64,000 nucleotides of DNA from assembly GCA_942159475.1 (NCBI GenBank), contig OW804097.1, positions 115,766,169 to 115,830,168 on the forward strand, given 5' to 3'. Both the position numbers and the translations under genes were made by a program. This document shows positions 23,786 to 34,762 of the stretch, piece after piece. How positions within the stretch are numbered: the first letter of the stretch is position 1; each line of letters starts with the position of its first letter. The notes under the pieces were generated by a model. That model was not told where the DNA came from, did not search any database, and saw nothing but the letters and a program-made list of their open reading frames with translations. The DNA comes from Sthenelais limicola (Eukaryota; Annelida; Polychaeta; Phyllodocida; Sigalionidae).

Positions 23786-24215
23786 GGCAAATGAATCACA
23801 AGTCGCATAATTCATATTTTTCAAAGTGTCTTAATCGCAAAATGTATTTTGGGGGATGCTCAAGGAGTGAGTGACTGAAATAGGTTGCTTTGCGCTCTTA
23901 TCAACACATTAAAGGTTATATCAAGGGCGGGAGAGCTGAGAGGGAGACGGTTTATGACCATACCCAGGAAATAGAGATAGACAAGAAGGGAGAGAGAGAC
24001 ATAGAAAAAGAGAGAGGAAGGCACTTCAAATGGTTTTATCCGGGACCAGGGGATTTTTTAAGTGCTTAACACTGTGTGTAGCATGAAGACATTAACCAAA
24101 TTTCAAGGCAGTGCATTAAATATATCCATGTCTTTCTAAGGTCATCCCATAGAGTACATTTGTCTACTTTTCTATTATAGTAATTTTTTGACAAACTTTT
24201 TTTTCCCGACGAACT
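23786..24215 (-). mobile_element. Family B element split by a tandem-array unit
   Basis: AATGAATCACAAGTCGCATA and TTTTTCAAAGTGTCTTAA give one end. The interior resumes at about 24065 with ATTTCAAGGCAGTGCATTAA. Between them (about 23860-24060) lies a unit of the ~82-bp repeat seen at 2920-3600, followed by AGAGAGAGACATAG purine-rich DNA. The far end has decayed. Confidence 0.65.
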
Positions 24216-25169
24216 TGTTTTCTTTTTTTTTGAGTCGAAAAAAAATTTGGTCGGAAAAAAGTATGTAGATTCATGTAACAACATTGGGTGTGACGACGAA
24301 ATAATGGATTTTCACCATTTTAACACGGAATTTCGCAATTTAAAAATAGTCTTTCCCATCATCCACTTGGTTTTTATAGTTCATATTACACAAGCAATGA
24401 TATTGGTGAGAATATCCTTTGCTATATCCTTCCATGATATACTCGTATGCCAATTTGGATCTGAATCAATCCCAGCAAGTATATGCGCAGTAGAACAACT
24501 CTCCGTATTAACACAGGTTATAATCTATTTATATCAAATTTAATTATTTACTTTATTCTCTTAGCCTAAATTATATGAGTTTTAAATAGAATAATAATGT
24601 TAAAAATGTTAGCAGGAAGCAGGATGTACACAGTATCCGCACAGATAAATTGAGCTTTTTTGATGAATTGTATTGAAAACATTGTTAACAGCAAATGCCA
24701 TGCTGGAGATTTAAATGTGGCCAAACCTCCCTCTCTGCTGCCCCACCACCACCTCCACCCCCTCCGCCCCTCTACCCCGTTCTACCCCCACCATCCCAAG
24801 CCACCTCTATCTAACCCCCTCCACCCCAACCCACCCCGGATGCCTACAACCTTATCTCACTCTAACACAAGCTTGTAAAAACCATAAAGCTTAATCAGCC
24901 AGTCGTCTAATACATTATCTCGGGTGTCTATTCGGGCTATGTCGCCGTTGGTTCTATTTTTATTTCAAGACTCATGAGTCTACTTAGATAGAGACTGTTC
25001 ACCACAGGAATTTTAAACAAGATTAATTTTGTCCGTTGGTTTGAGGATTCTGAACTTAAAAACGAAAATTGGGATGAAGACTTAAAGTTGCACTCCCAGT
25101 TAACATGGATCAAAAGTTCAGTTCGTTCCCAACCCATCTACAAATCATTTTATGCGGTAGTAGTGTGTT
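24216..25169. other. Intergenic DNA with a C-rich tract
   Basis: A C- and T-rich low-complexity tract lies at about 24720-24840. GACTTAAAGTTGCACTCCCAGTTAACATG near 25080 resembles a family K terminus. No gene is supported. Confidence 0.35.
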
Positions 25170-25301
25170 AATTTGCACCAGTTCAACGCAATCTCTTCTG
25201 TTGTGCTGAACGGTATTTTTAACCTTATTTTGATGATACATGTGGGTTTTTTGAGAAGATTGGCGATGGCGAATTGTACACTTTCTAATAACCTGGGCCA
25301 T
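25170..25301 (+). mobile_element. Family A fragment (right half)
   Basis: CTGAACGGTATTTTTAACC through GGCGAATTGTACACTTTC corresponds to the right half of a plus copy. The left half is absent. Confidence 0.6.
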
Positions 25302-25539
25302 AAAACGTGTTAGTCCCCGCTTGTTGGGCTGGCCGGGACAGTTATACACATATAGACAAGTGGTACTAGTGCTGGACTTCCCATTCCGGCCTACCGCTTA
25401 CAACAACGAAAATACAAAACAATATTTACTCCTCAAAAAGGCAAGATCCTGGCTTTCCACTGGTTTATTTTGCTCAGAAATCATTTCTAAATTGTTGTTG
25501 ATGATAGTAACAGCCCCCAAAAAGGGAACTAAAGCCATT

Positions 25540-25657
25540 AGATCCTTCGTTTATGGTCCTTTGTTTTCTCTAAGCCTCCCAGAAACAAACCTCGGCTTCG
25601 CCTCGGCTTGGTTTCCCGGGAGGCTTAGAGAAAACTCACGACCATAAACCCAGGATC
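25540..25657. repeat. Large palindrome with CTTCGCC loop
   Basis: GATCCTTCGTTTATGGTCC and TTTCTCTAAGCCTCCC are mirrored by GGGAGGCTTAGAGAAAA and GACCATAAACCCAGGATC. The loop contains CTCGGCTTCGCCTCGG, itself self-complementary. The 108-codon ORF through it is a shadow of the palindrome. Confidence 0.85.
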
Positions 25658-25862
25658 TAACCGCCTATTACAGCACTGTCATGTCCCATTTGTATATAAT
25701 AATAAGACAGGGTATTCAGGTCCATCTTAATATTGAGGAATAAAGGCCAGTCAGGAGAATATCTCCTCGCAATCAGTCATAAATAGGTCTTGGGACCTGC
25801 CGGTGAATGGCAATTATAAATAATGATGCTGAAGCCAAAATGAAGACATGAAGCCAAGACAT

Positions 25863-26098
25863 GGGTCAGATTCTCAGAAAATGTACAATTGCCAGCTCTG
25901 CACATTTAGTAAATTCTCCTGAATTAGGCTGAAAAATGAAGAATACCAGGTATATCTGAGTATATTTGGTATCGCATTGATTTAAAGTATCTGTTTTGTT
26001 ATGTTAAACTGCATTTTGAAGCTCATTTTTGTCTTAAATGTGGGTTATTTGAGAGGATTGGTGAAGGCGAATTGTACATTTTCTGAAAGTCTGACCCA
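25863..26098 (+). mobile_element. Family A TIR element
   Basis: Complete from GGGTCAGATTCTCAG to TTTTCTGAAAGTCTGACCC. The flanks are ACAT and ATAT, a near-match 4-bp target repeat. Short ORFs on both strands are artefacts. Confidence 0.85.
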
Positions 26099-26305
26099 TA
26101 TGTTCACACGAATAATGTACATCAACCTGATCAGCACACAAAGGGTCCATTGTACCAGACACAATAACACTGTGAAGGCCTTTCTGCACCATTGTACATC
26201 CAGGACTATGAAGACTTTATGATACGAGGGTTGGTGCATAAAGTAATGCATATGAGGAAGGTAAAGGTCTCTCAGACTAGTCTGAGAAGAAGAATATTAT
26301 ATAAT

Positions 26306-26445
26306 GGGGGAAGTCGCCAGAAAATGTACAATTGGTCTGCGCTAATCTGTTCAAATAACCCTAAATTGATACAGAAATGAGGTTCAAAATACAGGTAAAT
26401 AGAACCAAACAGATTAGTTTAATCAAAGGTATATAAGTATAACAA
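26306..26445 (-). mobile_element. Family A element, truncated
   Basis: Starts GGGGGAAGTCGCCAGAAAATG and keeps TTCAAATAACCC and ATGAGGTTCAAAATACAG. The second half is missing. Confidence 0.7.
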
Positions 26446-26559
26446 ATATATAAATTTAGATAATATCTATTATTATACACGCATTCACTACTGAGGCGTG
26501 AACGGCGGTTCTTTACTTGTGAATTGGTAAAGGACTCATACTTTACCGATTTAACTATT

Positions 26560-26900
26560 TTCCATTGTCATGCCAATGCACGTTTGGCGAAGTAAGTTTA
26601 GCAAGGCACGTTTGGCGATCCATGTTTACTGGAGCGAGTGCTTTCTTCCCCAATCGTTTCACCTATTTCTAGTTATATTCCTATGGTATGAAAACCAGAT
26701 ACAGTAAATTATATTATTTTTCTAATTAAGTATGTTTTACATGCAAAATTAGTAATGTATAATAATCAATTTATAGGTCTCGTTTTCCGCATGGACACGT
26801 AAATAAAGAACTCAATCTCCAGCGTAGAATATATCATTCACCCTGCGGATTTGTGCTATATTCATAAGCCTACGATCTCTTTCTTTATGTTTGCGCCACA
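26560..26900 (-). repeat. Family L repeat, inverted copy
   Basis: Reverse complement of 17330-17640. It contains GAGCGAGTGCTTTCTTCCCC, TTTCACCTATTTCTAG, TATGGTATGAAAACCAGATA and CTCGTTTTCCGCATGG. Confidence 0.75.
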
Positions 26901-27221
26901 CTTCAACTTGTCCAATAAGTCCTAATTAAGTGTTTATCATTTTAAGCGATTGTACACTTTCTGAAAACCTGAATCTCAAAGCCTTTTGCTCTGTTCTGTT
27001 CAGCCTAGCCCATTAGTAGGTGCATGCTTTATTCATCTAAGCTTCATTAAAATGCTTCCCTCACAAAATCCTAATCGATAGTCATATGTCAGCAAGCATC
27101 TTCATCAGCAGACCTATGCCCCTTGTTAGAGAGCTTGACTGGCCACCCGGAATTACCCATTCCTCTCCTGTTTCACAAGCAAGCTTTAAAACGGGAAAAA
27201 TGTGTTAAGAATTTCTTGCTA

Positions 27222-27580
27222 GAATCGGGGATTTGCATGTCTCACTGCGCATGACTACTGCAGTGCATGCTGGGATGGATTCTGATGAAATCTGACATAC
27301 AAATATTTGGCAATATTTTATCGAAAATTGCAAGAATGTTTTCATCAATATCATAGCTTGTATATAAATCATCTACGAAATCCAAATGCATGATGGGGAG
27401 GATGGAGACTTGTGTTATTGAAACATGCATAACACGTGGATATCGACATTAGAACAGTTATAAATACTCCATGCTGAACATGACATGTTTTCTATAGATT
27501 TTAGACAGTACCATTACTCCCATAATTCCATGTGAATCAAGATTCAAAATGGTGGCTATGCATCTCCCCTATTGAGTCAA
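27222..27580. mobile_element. Family D element, long copy
   Basis: Starts GGGGATTTGCATG and ends GTGGCTATGCATCTCCCCTATTG. The interior matches 8170-8535 along its length, including CCAAATGCATGATGGGGA and ATGCTGAACATGACATG. Confidence 0.8.
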
Positions 27581-27674
27581 ATATTCAAAGATTATCGTAG
27601 ATCTATTGTTGTGTATACATGTATGTGTATAGGGGCGTTTAAATTAATTATTTCCAGTCCCCTATAAGCGTTAA

Positions 27675-28243
27675 GGTTGACGCACATATGGCCGATTTGG
27701 CTCACTATAGCCCCATGATCTGGGTCTCCTCATGAATCCTAAGATTTCATTTCAAACCATGGTTATTACAAAAACATAAACTAGGATTTGAAATGAAATC
27801 CTAAGATTCATGAGGAGACCCAAATCGTGGGACTATATATATAGAGAGGGAATTTTTATTCACATAATAAGTAACGATTACATGAATGGGACAGTCAATT
27901 CTCCGATGTAGTTCTTCCATTGTGCCCTTAAAATCAAACTAACACAGATAATATAAATGACATAAAGATATCATGGCAAAACATAGCTGCCTTATTGATA
28001 TAAATTTTCACATGGTATACTCCATGGTGTTCATATCGCAGTATTATTTGCGATTTTTCTAAGTGTTTTTGAATATTTATACATAGTTTTATCTCTCTTT
28101 TAACATATTCTTCACTGAGCATTCTAATAAAAGCTTGCTCTAACAGATGTCTCAAGGGACGGCATACTTAGATCAACGTGAATCTCTTTTGTACTGGTTA
28201 GTTTAGAGCCATAGGGAGCCAATCGGCCATGTGTGCGTCAGCC
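27675..28243. mobile_element. Family H: TTAA-flanked TIR element with internal palindrome
   Basis: The left end GGTTGACGCACATATGGCC, continuing GATTTGGCTCACTATAG, pairs with the right end, whose reverse complement is GGCTGACGCACACATGGCC and GATTGGCTCCCTATGG. The outside sequence is TTAA on the left and TTTA on the right. Just inside the left end is a second palindrome at about 27703-27836, with arms holding GGGTCTCCTCATGAATCCTA and GATTTCATTTCAAA. A 73-codon minus ORF inside is unconvincing. Confidence 0.8.
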
Positions 28244-28475
28244 TTTATCCTCCACAAAGTGAGGCGAACAGGTATTATGTTTAATCTGTCTAAAATGTGT
28301 AAAATTATTCCAAATTGTACTTTTTCTAAACTTAAAATCTATATCTTGTATCTATTTTTGTCTTGGGTATTTGCAAGTCATTTTTGGTTTAATGAAATAG
28401 ACATGCGCAGTGAGACGTGCAAATCCCCTATTGTATATTTTACTAACGCCACAATCCACCTGTCAACCATAGAAG

Positions 28476-28725
28476 GGTAAGATTTTCAGAAAATGTACAA
28501 TTGGCAGCTGTACACATTTAGTAAATTCTGCTAAATTAGGCTGCAATTTGGTCAATACTGGGTACATCCGAGTATATTCGACATTGCATTGATTCTAGCA
28601 ATCTGTTTGGTTAGGTTGAACTGTATTTTGAACCTCATCCTTTTCGAACCTCATCCTTTTCTAAAATTTGGGTTATTGCAGAGAATTGGTGAAGATGAAT
28701 TGTACATTTTCTGACGACTTCACCC
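28476..28725 (+). mobile_element. Family A TIR element with AGAA target repeat
   Basis: From GGGTAAGATTTTCAG to TTTTCTGACGACTTCACCC. AGAA flanks both sides. It carries a local duplication of GAACCTCATCCTTTTC. Confidence 0.85.
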
Positions 28726-29160
28726 AGAAGTGCAATTGCAAGTGTCAATAACCTACTATCAACACGTTACATAGAAATGTGTGTTTGAATACATGAATAC
28801 AGTCCCAATGTGTAGCCAGAGGATATAATGTATCAGATTGTATCAAACTGGTAATTCACTGTCATTAAACAGTTTTTGTATGGAGATGCAGGTGCGAGCG
28901 CTAGGAAACTATATCTTTACATCAGCAAAGACGCTTATTATATTGTCAATGGATGATTGAACAGCGAGTCTTTTTTTGCATCATTTATTATCATCGTTCA
29001 TATCAGTTTACATTTACCTCACACAAAGTGTGAACATTAGAGTGTATTTTAGTGATAAATTATCAGTTTTTTGTTCAAACCATCCAACGTGCTTAATGGT
29101 GATAATGACACTATAATTATATAAGAAAGGGTGAGTAATAGTTACATCTCTGAAACTCCC
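28726..29160. other. Intergenic DNA, nothing recognised
   Basis: No ORF, TIR or tandem structure that I can support. Confidence 0.35.
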
Positions 29161-29640
29161 TTTGCTGTAACACCAACACTCAATCCCTCCCTCCGCCCTC
29201 AGTTTCTCTCAGCTCTCACTCAGCCACCGTCAGCCCCTGCAGTCTCCATTCTGCCTCCCACTGCTCCCCTCAGTCCCCCTCTATGCATTTCAGCCTCTGT
29301 CACTCCCTTAGCCCCCTCACCCCCACCCCCCTCTCTTCCCCTCAATCCCCTCTCAGACCCCTCAGCTCTCACTCAGTCCCCCTCAGTTTTCACTCAGACC
29401 CCACCCCCCCAACCCTCCTCAGCCCCCCTGAGTCCCCTCAGCTCCTTCAACCCATTCAGTCCCCCTCAGCCTCTCTCAGCCCCTCTCAGCCCCCTCAACC
29501 CCCTCAGCCCCCCTCGGTCTCCCTCAACCCCTCTCAGCCCCTCTCAGGCCCCCTCAGCCCCCCTCAGTCCTACTCACCCCCCTCACCCCCTCTATCCTCC
29601 TCGGTCCCCCTCAATCTTTCTATCCCTCTTTAGTCCTCAC
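29160..29640. repeat. C-rich low-complexity tract (CCCCTCAG-type)
   Basis: Irregular runs of CCCCTCAG and CCCCCTCAGTC. The 197- and 116-codon proline/serine-rich frames arise in two overlapping frames from the same repeat. That is typical of low-complexity DNA, so I do not call a gene. Confidence 0.8.
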
Positions 29641-29882
29641 GGTCCTTACCCCTACAATAGATCCTTTTCACTTTTCATATTTAATATTTGCTCTGCAAAC
29701 AGCGGCAGATTTTCACTGCTTTGACTTCACACAATCAGTCAAGTCACCTTACTGCATCCAACAGACTTAGCAATCTTTTCTCTGGAGGAAAAATACCTCT
29801 CCCTCTTGTCCACCCCAGTCTGCCCCATGTTTCACACCAAGTGGACCCGGGGCATAATATGCAATCTGACGCTAGACTATAT

Positions 29883-30120
29883 GGGTCAGGTTTTCAGAAA
29901 ATGTACAATTAAATTTCACCAATCTTCTCAAATAACCGACATTTCAGAGGAAAATAAAGTTCATAACACAGTTCAACCTAACCTAACCGATTGCTAGAAT
30001 CAATACAATGCCAAATATACTCGAATTTACCTAGTATTGGCCAAATTGCAGCCTGATTTAGCAGAATTTACTAAATGTCTATACATCTGCCAATTGTACA
30101 TTTTCTGAAAATCTGACGCT
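29883..30120 (-). mobile_element. Family A TIR element in a long direct repeat
   Basis: Complete from GGGTCAGGTTTTCAG to TTTTCTGAAAATCTGAC. AATCTGACGCTAGACTATAT occurs just before the left end and again at the right end, where it overlaps the terminal ATCTGAC. Confidence 0.85.
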
Positions 30121-30409
30121 AGACTATATTCCCTCCAGCGCGTGGTGAATATCCCCAGGGACTGGCCTCTCAGGCCATGAAAAGAAACTTATTTCCGGCT
30201 GTCAACTTTGTATATAAATCTGGATGGTAAAGTAATGGTAGTATCCATTATTCATATAGAACATATATGCCCCCGGGGTTTGTTTTTAGTATAGGGCCTT
30301 TGTATAGAAGTCAAGTGTAGGACTTATAATATTGTTTGCTGAAGTGATTGTGTTTGGCTTGATACTTGAGTCTTGGTTCTTGTACCACGTCTGTTTTGAT
30401 TAGTCTCAG

Positions 30410-31600
30410 TTCCATAAGCCCCCTCACCCCTCTCAGCCCCCTCCTCTGACCCTCAACCCCCTCAGTCCCCTTCAGCATCCCATAGTACCCCTAAGTTTTC
30501 CTTGGCCCTACTAAGCCTTCCTCGGGACCCCTCAGCCCCCTAAACCTCCCTAAGCCTCCCTCAGCCTCTCTTAGCCTCTGCCCCCACCATAGACTTCCTC
30601 GGCCTCCTTGGCCCTACTGAGCCTCCCTCAGACACCTTCGGTCAGCTAAGCCTCTCTATGCCCCCCTCAGCCCCTCTCTACCCCCTAAGCCTCTCTCAGC
30701 CCATATCTGCCCCTCACCTCTGCTCAGCCTTCCTCGGCCCCCCTCAGTCCCGCTCAGCTCCCTTAGCCTCCCTAGCCCCCTCAGCCCCCCTCAGCCCCCC
30801 TCAGCCCCCCTCAGCCCCCCTCAGCCCCCCTCAGCCCCCCTCAGCCCCCCTCAGCCCCCTCAACCCCCTCAGCCCTCACAATCTCCCTCAGCCTCCCTCA
30901 GCCCCCCTCAGTCTCCCTCAGCCCCCCTCAGCCCCCCCCATCCCCCTCAGCTCCCCTCAGCCTCCCTCAGCCCCCCTCAGTCTCCCTCAGCCCCCCTCAG
31001 TCTCCCTCAGCCCTCACAATCTCCCCCAGCCTCCCTCAGCCCCCCTCAGTCTCCCTCAGCCCCCCTCAGCCCCCCTCAGCCCCCCTCAGCCCCCCTCCAT
31101 CCCCCTCAGCTCCCCTCAGCCCCCCTCAGCCCCCCTCAGCCCCCTCAAACCCCCTCAGCCCTCACAATCTCCCTCAGTCTCCCTCAGCCCCCCTCAGTCT
31201 CCCTCAGCCCCCCTCAGTCTCCCTCAGCCCCCCCAGTCTCCCTCAGCCCTCACAATCTCCCTCAGCCTCCCTCAGCCCCCCTCAGTCTCCCTCAGCCCCC
31301 CTCAGCCCCCCCCATCCCCCTCAGCTCCCCTCAGCCCCCCTCAGCCCCCCTCAGCTCCCCTCAGCTCCTCTCAGCCCCCCTCAGCCCCCTCAAACCCCCT
31401 CAGCCCTCACAATCTCCCTCAGCCCCCCTCAGCCCCCCTCAGTCTCCCTCAGCCCCCCTCAGTCTCCCTCAGCCCCCCTCAGTCTCCCTCAGCCCCCCTC
31501 AGTCTCCCTCAGCCCCCCTCAGTCTCCCTCAGCCTCCCTCAGTCTTCTCACCCCACTGAGTCCCCACTAAGTCCCCTCCACAGCCTCCTCCATGCCCCCT
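30410..31600. repeat. (CCCCCCTCAG)n decamer minisatellite
   Basis: From about 30770 the sequence is dominated by perfect CCCCCCTCAG units, alternating with TCTCCCTCAG and with occasional CCCTCACAATCTCCCTCAG. The upstream 350 bp is a diverged version. A 364-codon proline-rich frame results and is not credible as a gene. On the minus strand the unit reads CTGAGGGGGG. Confidence 0.92.
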
Positions 31601-31958
31601 TATTACCTTTATACCTCTCCGTCCCTACTCAGTCAACACCACTCCTCCACCCCCACCCCCCCTACACACGCACTTTATACCTGCCCCCCCCCCCTTCCCC
31701 TCTATCAACTCTACCTCGAGGGACTAAGCACTGCGGTGTAATTCTCCTCTAACATATTGCCATTAGATGTCCAATAAATTCCACACTTCTTTTTCTCCTC
31801 GCAGCGTTCACATCCAAAGAAAATATTGAGGATTGACGATTTGCTCTCACACCAAGTCCACACTGTGGAGAAAGAGCCCGCGGCCGTAGCGGAGATTTAG
31901 CGCTGGAACCTTGCCTGGAGCAGGAGGAGCAGCAGGAAGAGGGAAAACAGGAGTAAAA

Positions 31959-32193
31959 GGGTAAGACTTTCTGAAAATGTACAATTGGCAGCGGTACACA
32001 TTTAGTCAATTTTGCTAAATTAGGCTGAAATGTGGTCAATACTAGGTAAATTCGAGTATATTCGGCATTGCATTGATTCTAGCAATCTGTTTGGTTAGGT
32101 TGGATTGTATTTTAAACTTTATTTCGTCTGAAATTTGGGTTATTTGAAGGGTTCGGTGAAAGTTGATTGTACATTTTCTGAAGATCTGACCCA
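31959..32193 (+). mobile_element. Family A TIR element
   Basis: From GGGTAAGACTTTCTG to TTTTCTGAAGATCTGACCC. Flanks AAAA and AGAG do not match exactly. Confidence 0.85.
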
Positions 32194-32388
32194 GAGGGAC
32201 CAGTAGGTCTATGTGACTGCGACAACTGATGCCAAGTCCAACATAGGGTAGGTGTAATTATGTTAGTACTTGGGTGATTAGTTTCTGGGGTTGTGTGGTG
32301 GAGTGGTGTCAAATGTGGAGAGGGGACAGGGGTACAAGGGAGGAAGAGAAAGGAGGAGAGAAGCGGAGGCAGGAAGGAGGGAGGAAAA

Positions 32389-32619
32389 GGGTCAGATTAT
32401 CAGAAGATGTACAATTGGCAGCTCTGCACATTTAGTAAAATATGCTAAATTAGGCTGAAAAATGATAAATACCCGGTATATCTGAGTATATTTTGTATTA
32501 TGTTTTTTTAAAATATATGTTCTGCTATATTAAACTGTATTTTGAAGCACATTTCTGTTTTAAATTTGGGTTATTTGAGAGGATTGGTGAAGGTTAATTG
32601 TACATTTTCTGACGGTCCC
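32389..32619 (+). mobile_element. Family A TIR element with AAAA flanks
   Basis: From GGGTCAGATTATCAG to TTTTCTGACGGTCCC. AAAA (followed by GG) is present on both sides. It is inserted in purine-rich DNA. Confidence 0.85.
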
Positions 32620-33100
32620 AAAAGGAGAGAGGAGGGGTAGGAGCAGGAGGAGGAGCTAGGCGGGTAGAGGAAGAGAAGAGAAGAGGGAGTAGAGAAGGAA
32701 GAGGAGGGGAAGGAGGGGAAGGCGGGGGAGGAGAGGAGGAGGAGGAGGGAGGAAAAGGTGAAAGCAGGTTTATGAGAGAGGTGGAAGTGGAGGGGGAGGA
32801 AAGGAGGAGGGGAGAAGAAGAGGAAGGGGATGAGGATAGAGGAAACAGAGAGAGGGTGATAGGAGGAGGAGGAAGAGGGAGGAAGAGGAGGAAGTGGGAG
32901 GGCGAGGAGGAGGAAAAGGAAGAGGAGAAAGGAGAGGTAGGAAGAGGAGAGATGATGAGGAAGAGGAACAAGGAAGAGGGGATAGAAGCAGAAAAGAGGA
33001 GAATAGAGAAGAAGAGAGGAGAAGAGAGAAGAAGAGAGGTCCAGAAGGGAAGACTACAAGAGAGTAGGAGGGGAGTGTAGTGGATGACAATAATGGTAGC
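32620..33100. repeat. Purine-rich (GGAGGA/GAAGAG) tract
   Basis: Almost 500 bp of G and A with few pyrimidines on the plus strand, an imperfect polypurine tract. Frames of 102-182 codons on both strands encode only E/G/R/K- or S/P/L-rich strings and are rejected as genes. Confidence 0.85.
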
Positions 33101-33116
33101 TATGGAGTTGGGATAT

Positions 33117-33351
33117 GGGTCAAGTCGCCAACAAATGTACAATTCCCCTTCCCCAATCCTCTCAAATTACCCAAATTTGAGAAGATTATGAGTTTCAAAA
33201 TACAGTTCAACATAACCAGACACATTAATTGAATGGATACAGTACAGAATACACCCAGATACACCTAGTATTTATCATTTTAAACTTTATTTTTAGCAGA
33301 ATTTGCGAAATGTATAGAACTGTAAATTGTGTATTTTCTGAAAATCTGACC
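33117..33351 (-). mobile_element. Family A TIR element
   Basis: From GGGTCAAGTCGCCAACAAATG to TTTTCTGAAAATCTGACC. More diverged than most copies. Confidence 0.8.
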
Positions 33352-33481
33352 GATTATAAGAGGAGGGAGGACACGGAGGTTGTGAGGTTGTTGCTAAAAG
33401 CTAGATTCCTGTGGCACCATTCCTCTACCGATGCTAAACAGCCAAGACCAATATTATACTACGTCTAACCACATCATACAT

Positions 33482-33730
33482 GGGTCAGATTTTCAGAAAA
33501 TGTACAATTGGCAGCTCTACTGATTTAGGAAATTCTGCTAAATTAGGCTGAAAAATGATGAATACCGGGTTTATCTGAGTATAATATTTTATTTGGTATA
33601 TATATCGCATTGATTTAGGGTATCAGTTCTGTTATGTTAAACTGCATTTCATAGCTCATTTTTCTCTTAGATGTGGGTTATTTGAGAGGATTGGTGAAGG
33701 CGAATTGTACATTTTCTGAAGATCTGACCC
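33482..33730 (+). mobile_element. Family A TIR element with ACAT target repeat
   Basis: From GGGTCAGATTTTCAG to TTTTCTGAAGATCTGACCC, flanked by ACAT on both sides. It has a 12-bp AT-rich insertion near GTATAATATTTTATTTGG. Confidence 0.88.
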
Positions 33731-33877
33731 ACATGTACAGTGGGGGCTGTGTACAATAGCAGGGAGTCAACCACAGACTGCTAACTTATGAACGGAGAAC
33801 AGAGTCCTGTTGCATAAGGATTCTATACTTAATGCTGCACTCTTCGCAAACGTCAGTCAAAAAATACAGGTTTTAAG

Positions 33878-33975
33878 GGGGCTGAGGGGGCTGAGAAAGG
33901 CTGGGGGGGCTGAGGGGGGCTGAGTGGGACTGAGGGGATCTGAGGAAGGCTGAGGAGGCTTTGAGAGGCTGTGAG
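33878..33975. repeat. G-rich GGGGGCTGAG repeat
   Basis: About eight GGGGGCTGAG-like units. They are the reverse complement of the 30410-31600 decamer and lie 2.3 kb away in inverted orientation. Confidence 0.8.
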
Positions 33976-34005
33976 GGAGAGGGAGATCGATGTGGCAAAA
34001 TGAGA

Positions 34006-34312
34006 AACATTCAAAACTGCACTCTCAGATAACGTCGGATAAACACTGAACATGTTTTGCCTTTTGTTCTGGTTCTTTCTGCCCATCTACAAGTCATTTG
34101 ACCAAATTGATGAGGTTTTAGTCCAGGTTTTTATGCTGCAGAGCTTCGTTTGTATTTGGTGGTCCCTGATATCTCTCGTCTGATTCAACTTAGATTATCT
34201 GTGTAAACATATATAACAGCAGCAGAATATTGATGAATTCAGTCGTATACATCATAATATGAGCGAATTTGTTAAGATTATATGTGTAATAGCTGAGAAT
34301 GCAGCTTTACCG
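34006..34312. mobile_element. Family K element
   Basis: Ends AAAACTGCACTCTCAG and AGCTGAGAATGCAGCTTTA are inverted relative to each other and match other K copies. The interior is AT-rich and non-coding. Confidence 0.7.
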
Positions 34313-34486
34313 GAGAGGGCAAGGGATGGTAGAAAGGGAGAGATTGAAATATGGGGAGAGTTGGATGACAGTTTGACAGAGTGAGAGGTACGAGAGAGAA
34401 AAGAGGAGTGAAGGAAAGGTAGATGGATGATCAACAGATAGTATATGATTACTCACTGACACTAAGTTAGGGGCCGCTGGTGCACT

Positions 34487-34534
34487 GTTTGGTGTATAAA
34501 CCCCGGCTTCGCCTTGGGATTATACACCAAACAT
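34487..34534. repeat. Short palindrome with GGCTTCGCC loop
   Basis: TGTTTGGTGTATAAACCCC is mirrored by GGGATTATACACCAAACA. The loop GGCTTCGCCTT is like that of 25540-25657. Confidence 0.85.
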
Positions 34535-34762
34535 TGCAATAGCAGGTCTGAAATGGCGGCTATTAATCTGTTTAGTCTCTGCCTTAAGTAGTTATAGCCC
34601 CTGGACTGTTCAAGGCAGTGACTCCATATCAAGGCAGAGGGAAGCTAGACTTGAAGAGGAGGGTGAGAGGAAGAGGCTGGGACAGATAGGTAGGGAGATC
34701 ACTGGCGAAAAGCAAGCAACTGAAAAAGTGATTGAAGCATGAACACTAACAGGCATGTATGT

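Noticed and set aside
25321..25647. 108-codon plus ORF
   Set aside because: Runs through a long palindrome, and the C-terminal half is a reverse complement of the middle.
30658..31752. 364-codon proline/serine-rich ORF (also 29131-29724)
   Set aside because: All residues come from a CCCCCCTCAG decamer array, which keeps frames open. There is no domain, no conserved start context, and overlapping frames are equally open.
32594..33142. 182- and 106-codon minus ORFs and a 102-codon plus ORF
   Set aside because: They arise from a polypurine tract open on both strands and consist of S/P/L or E/G/R/K strings only.
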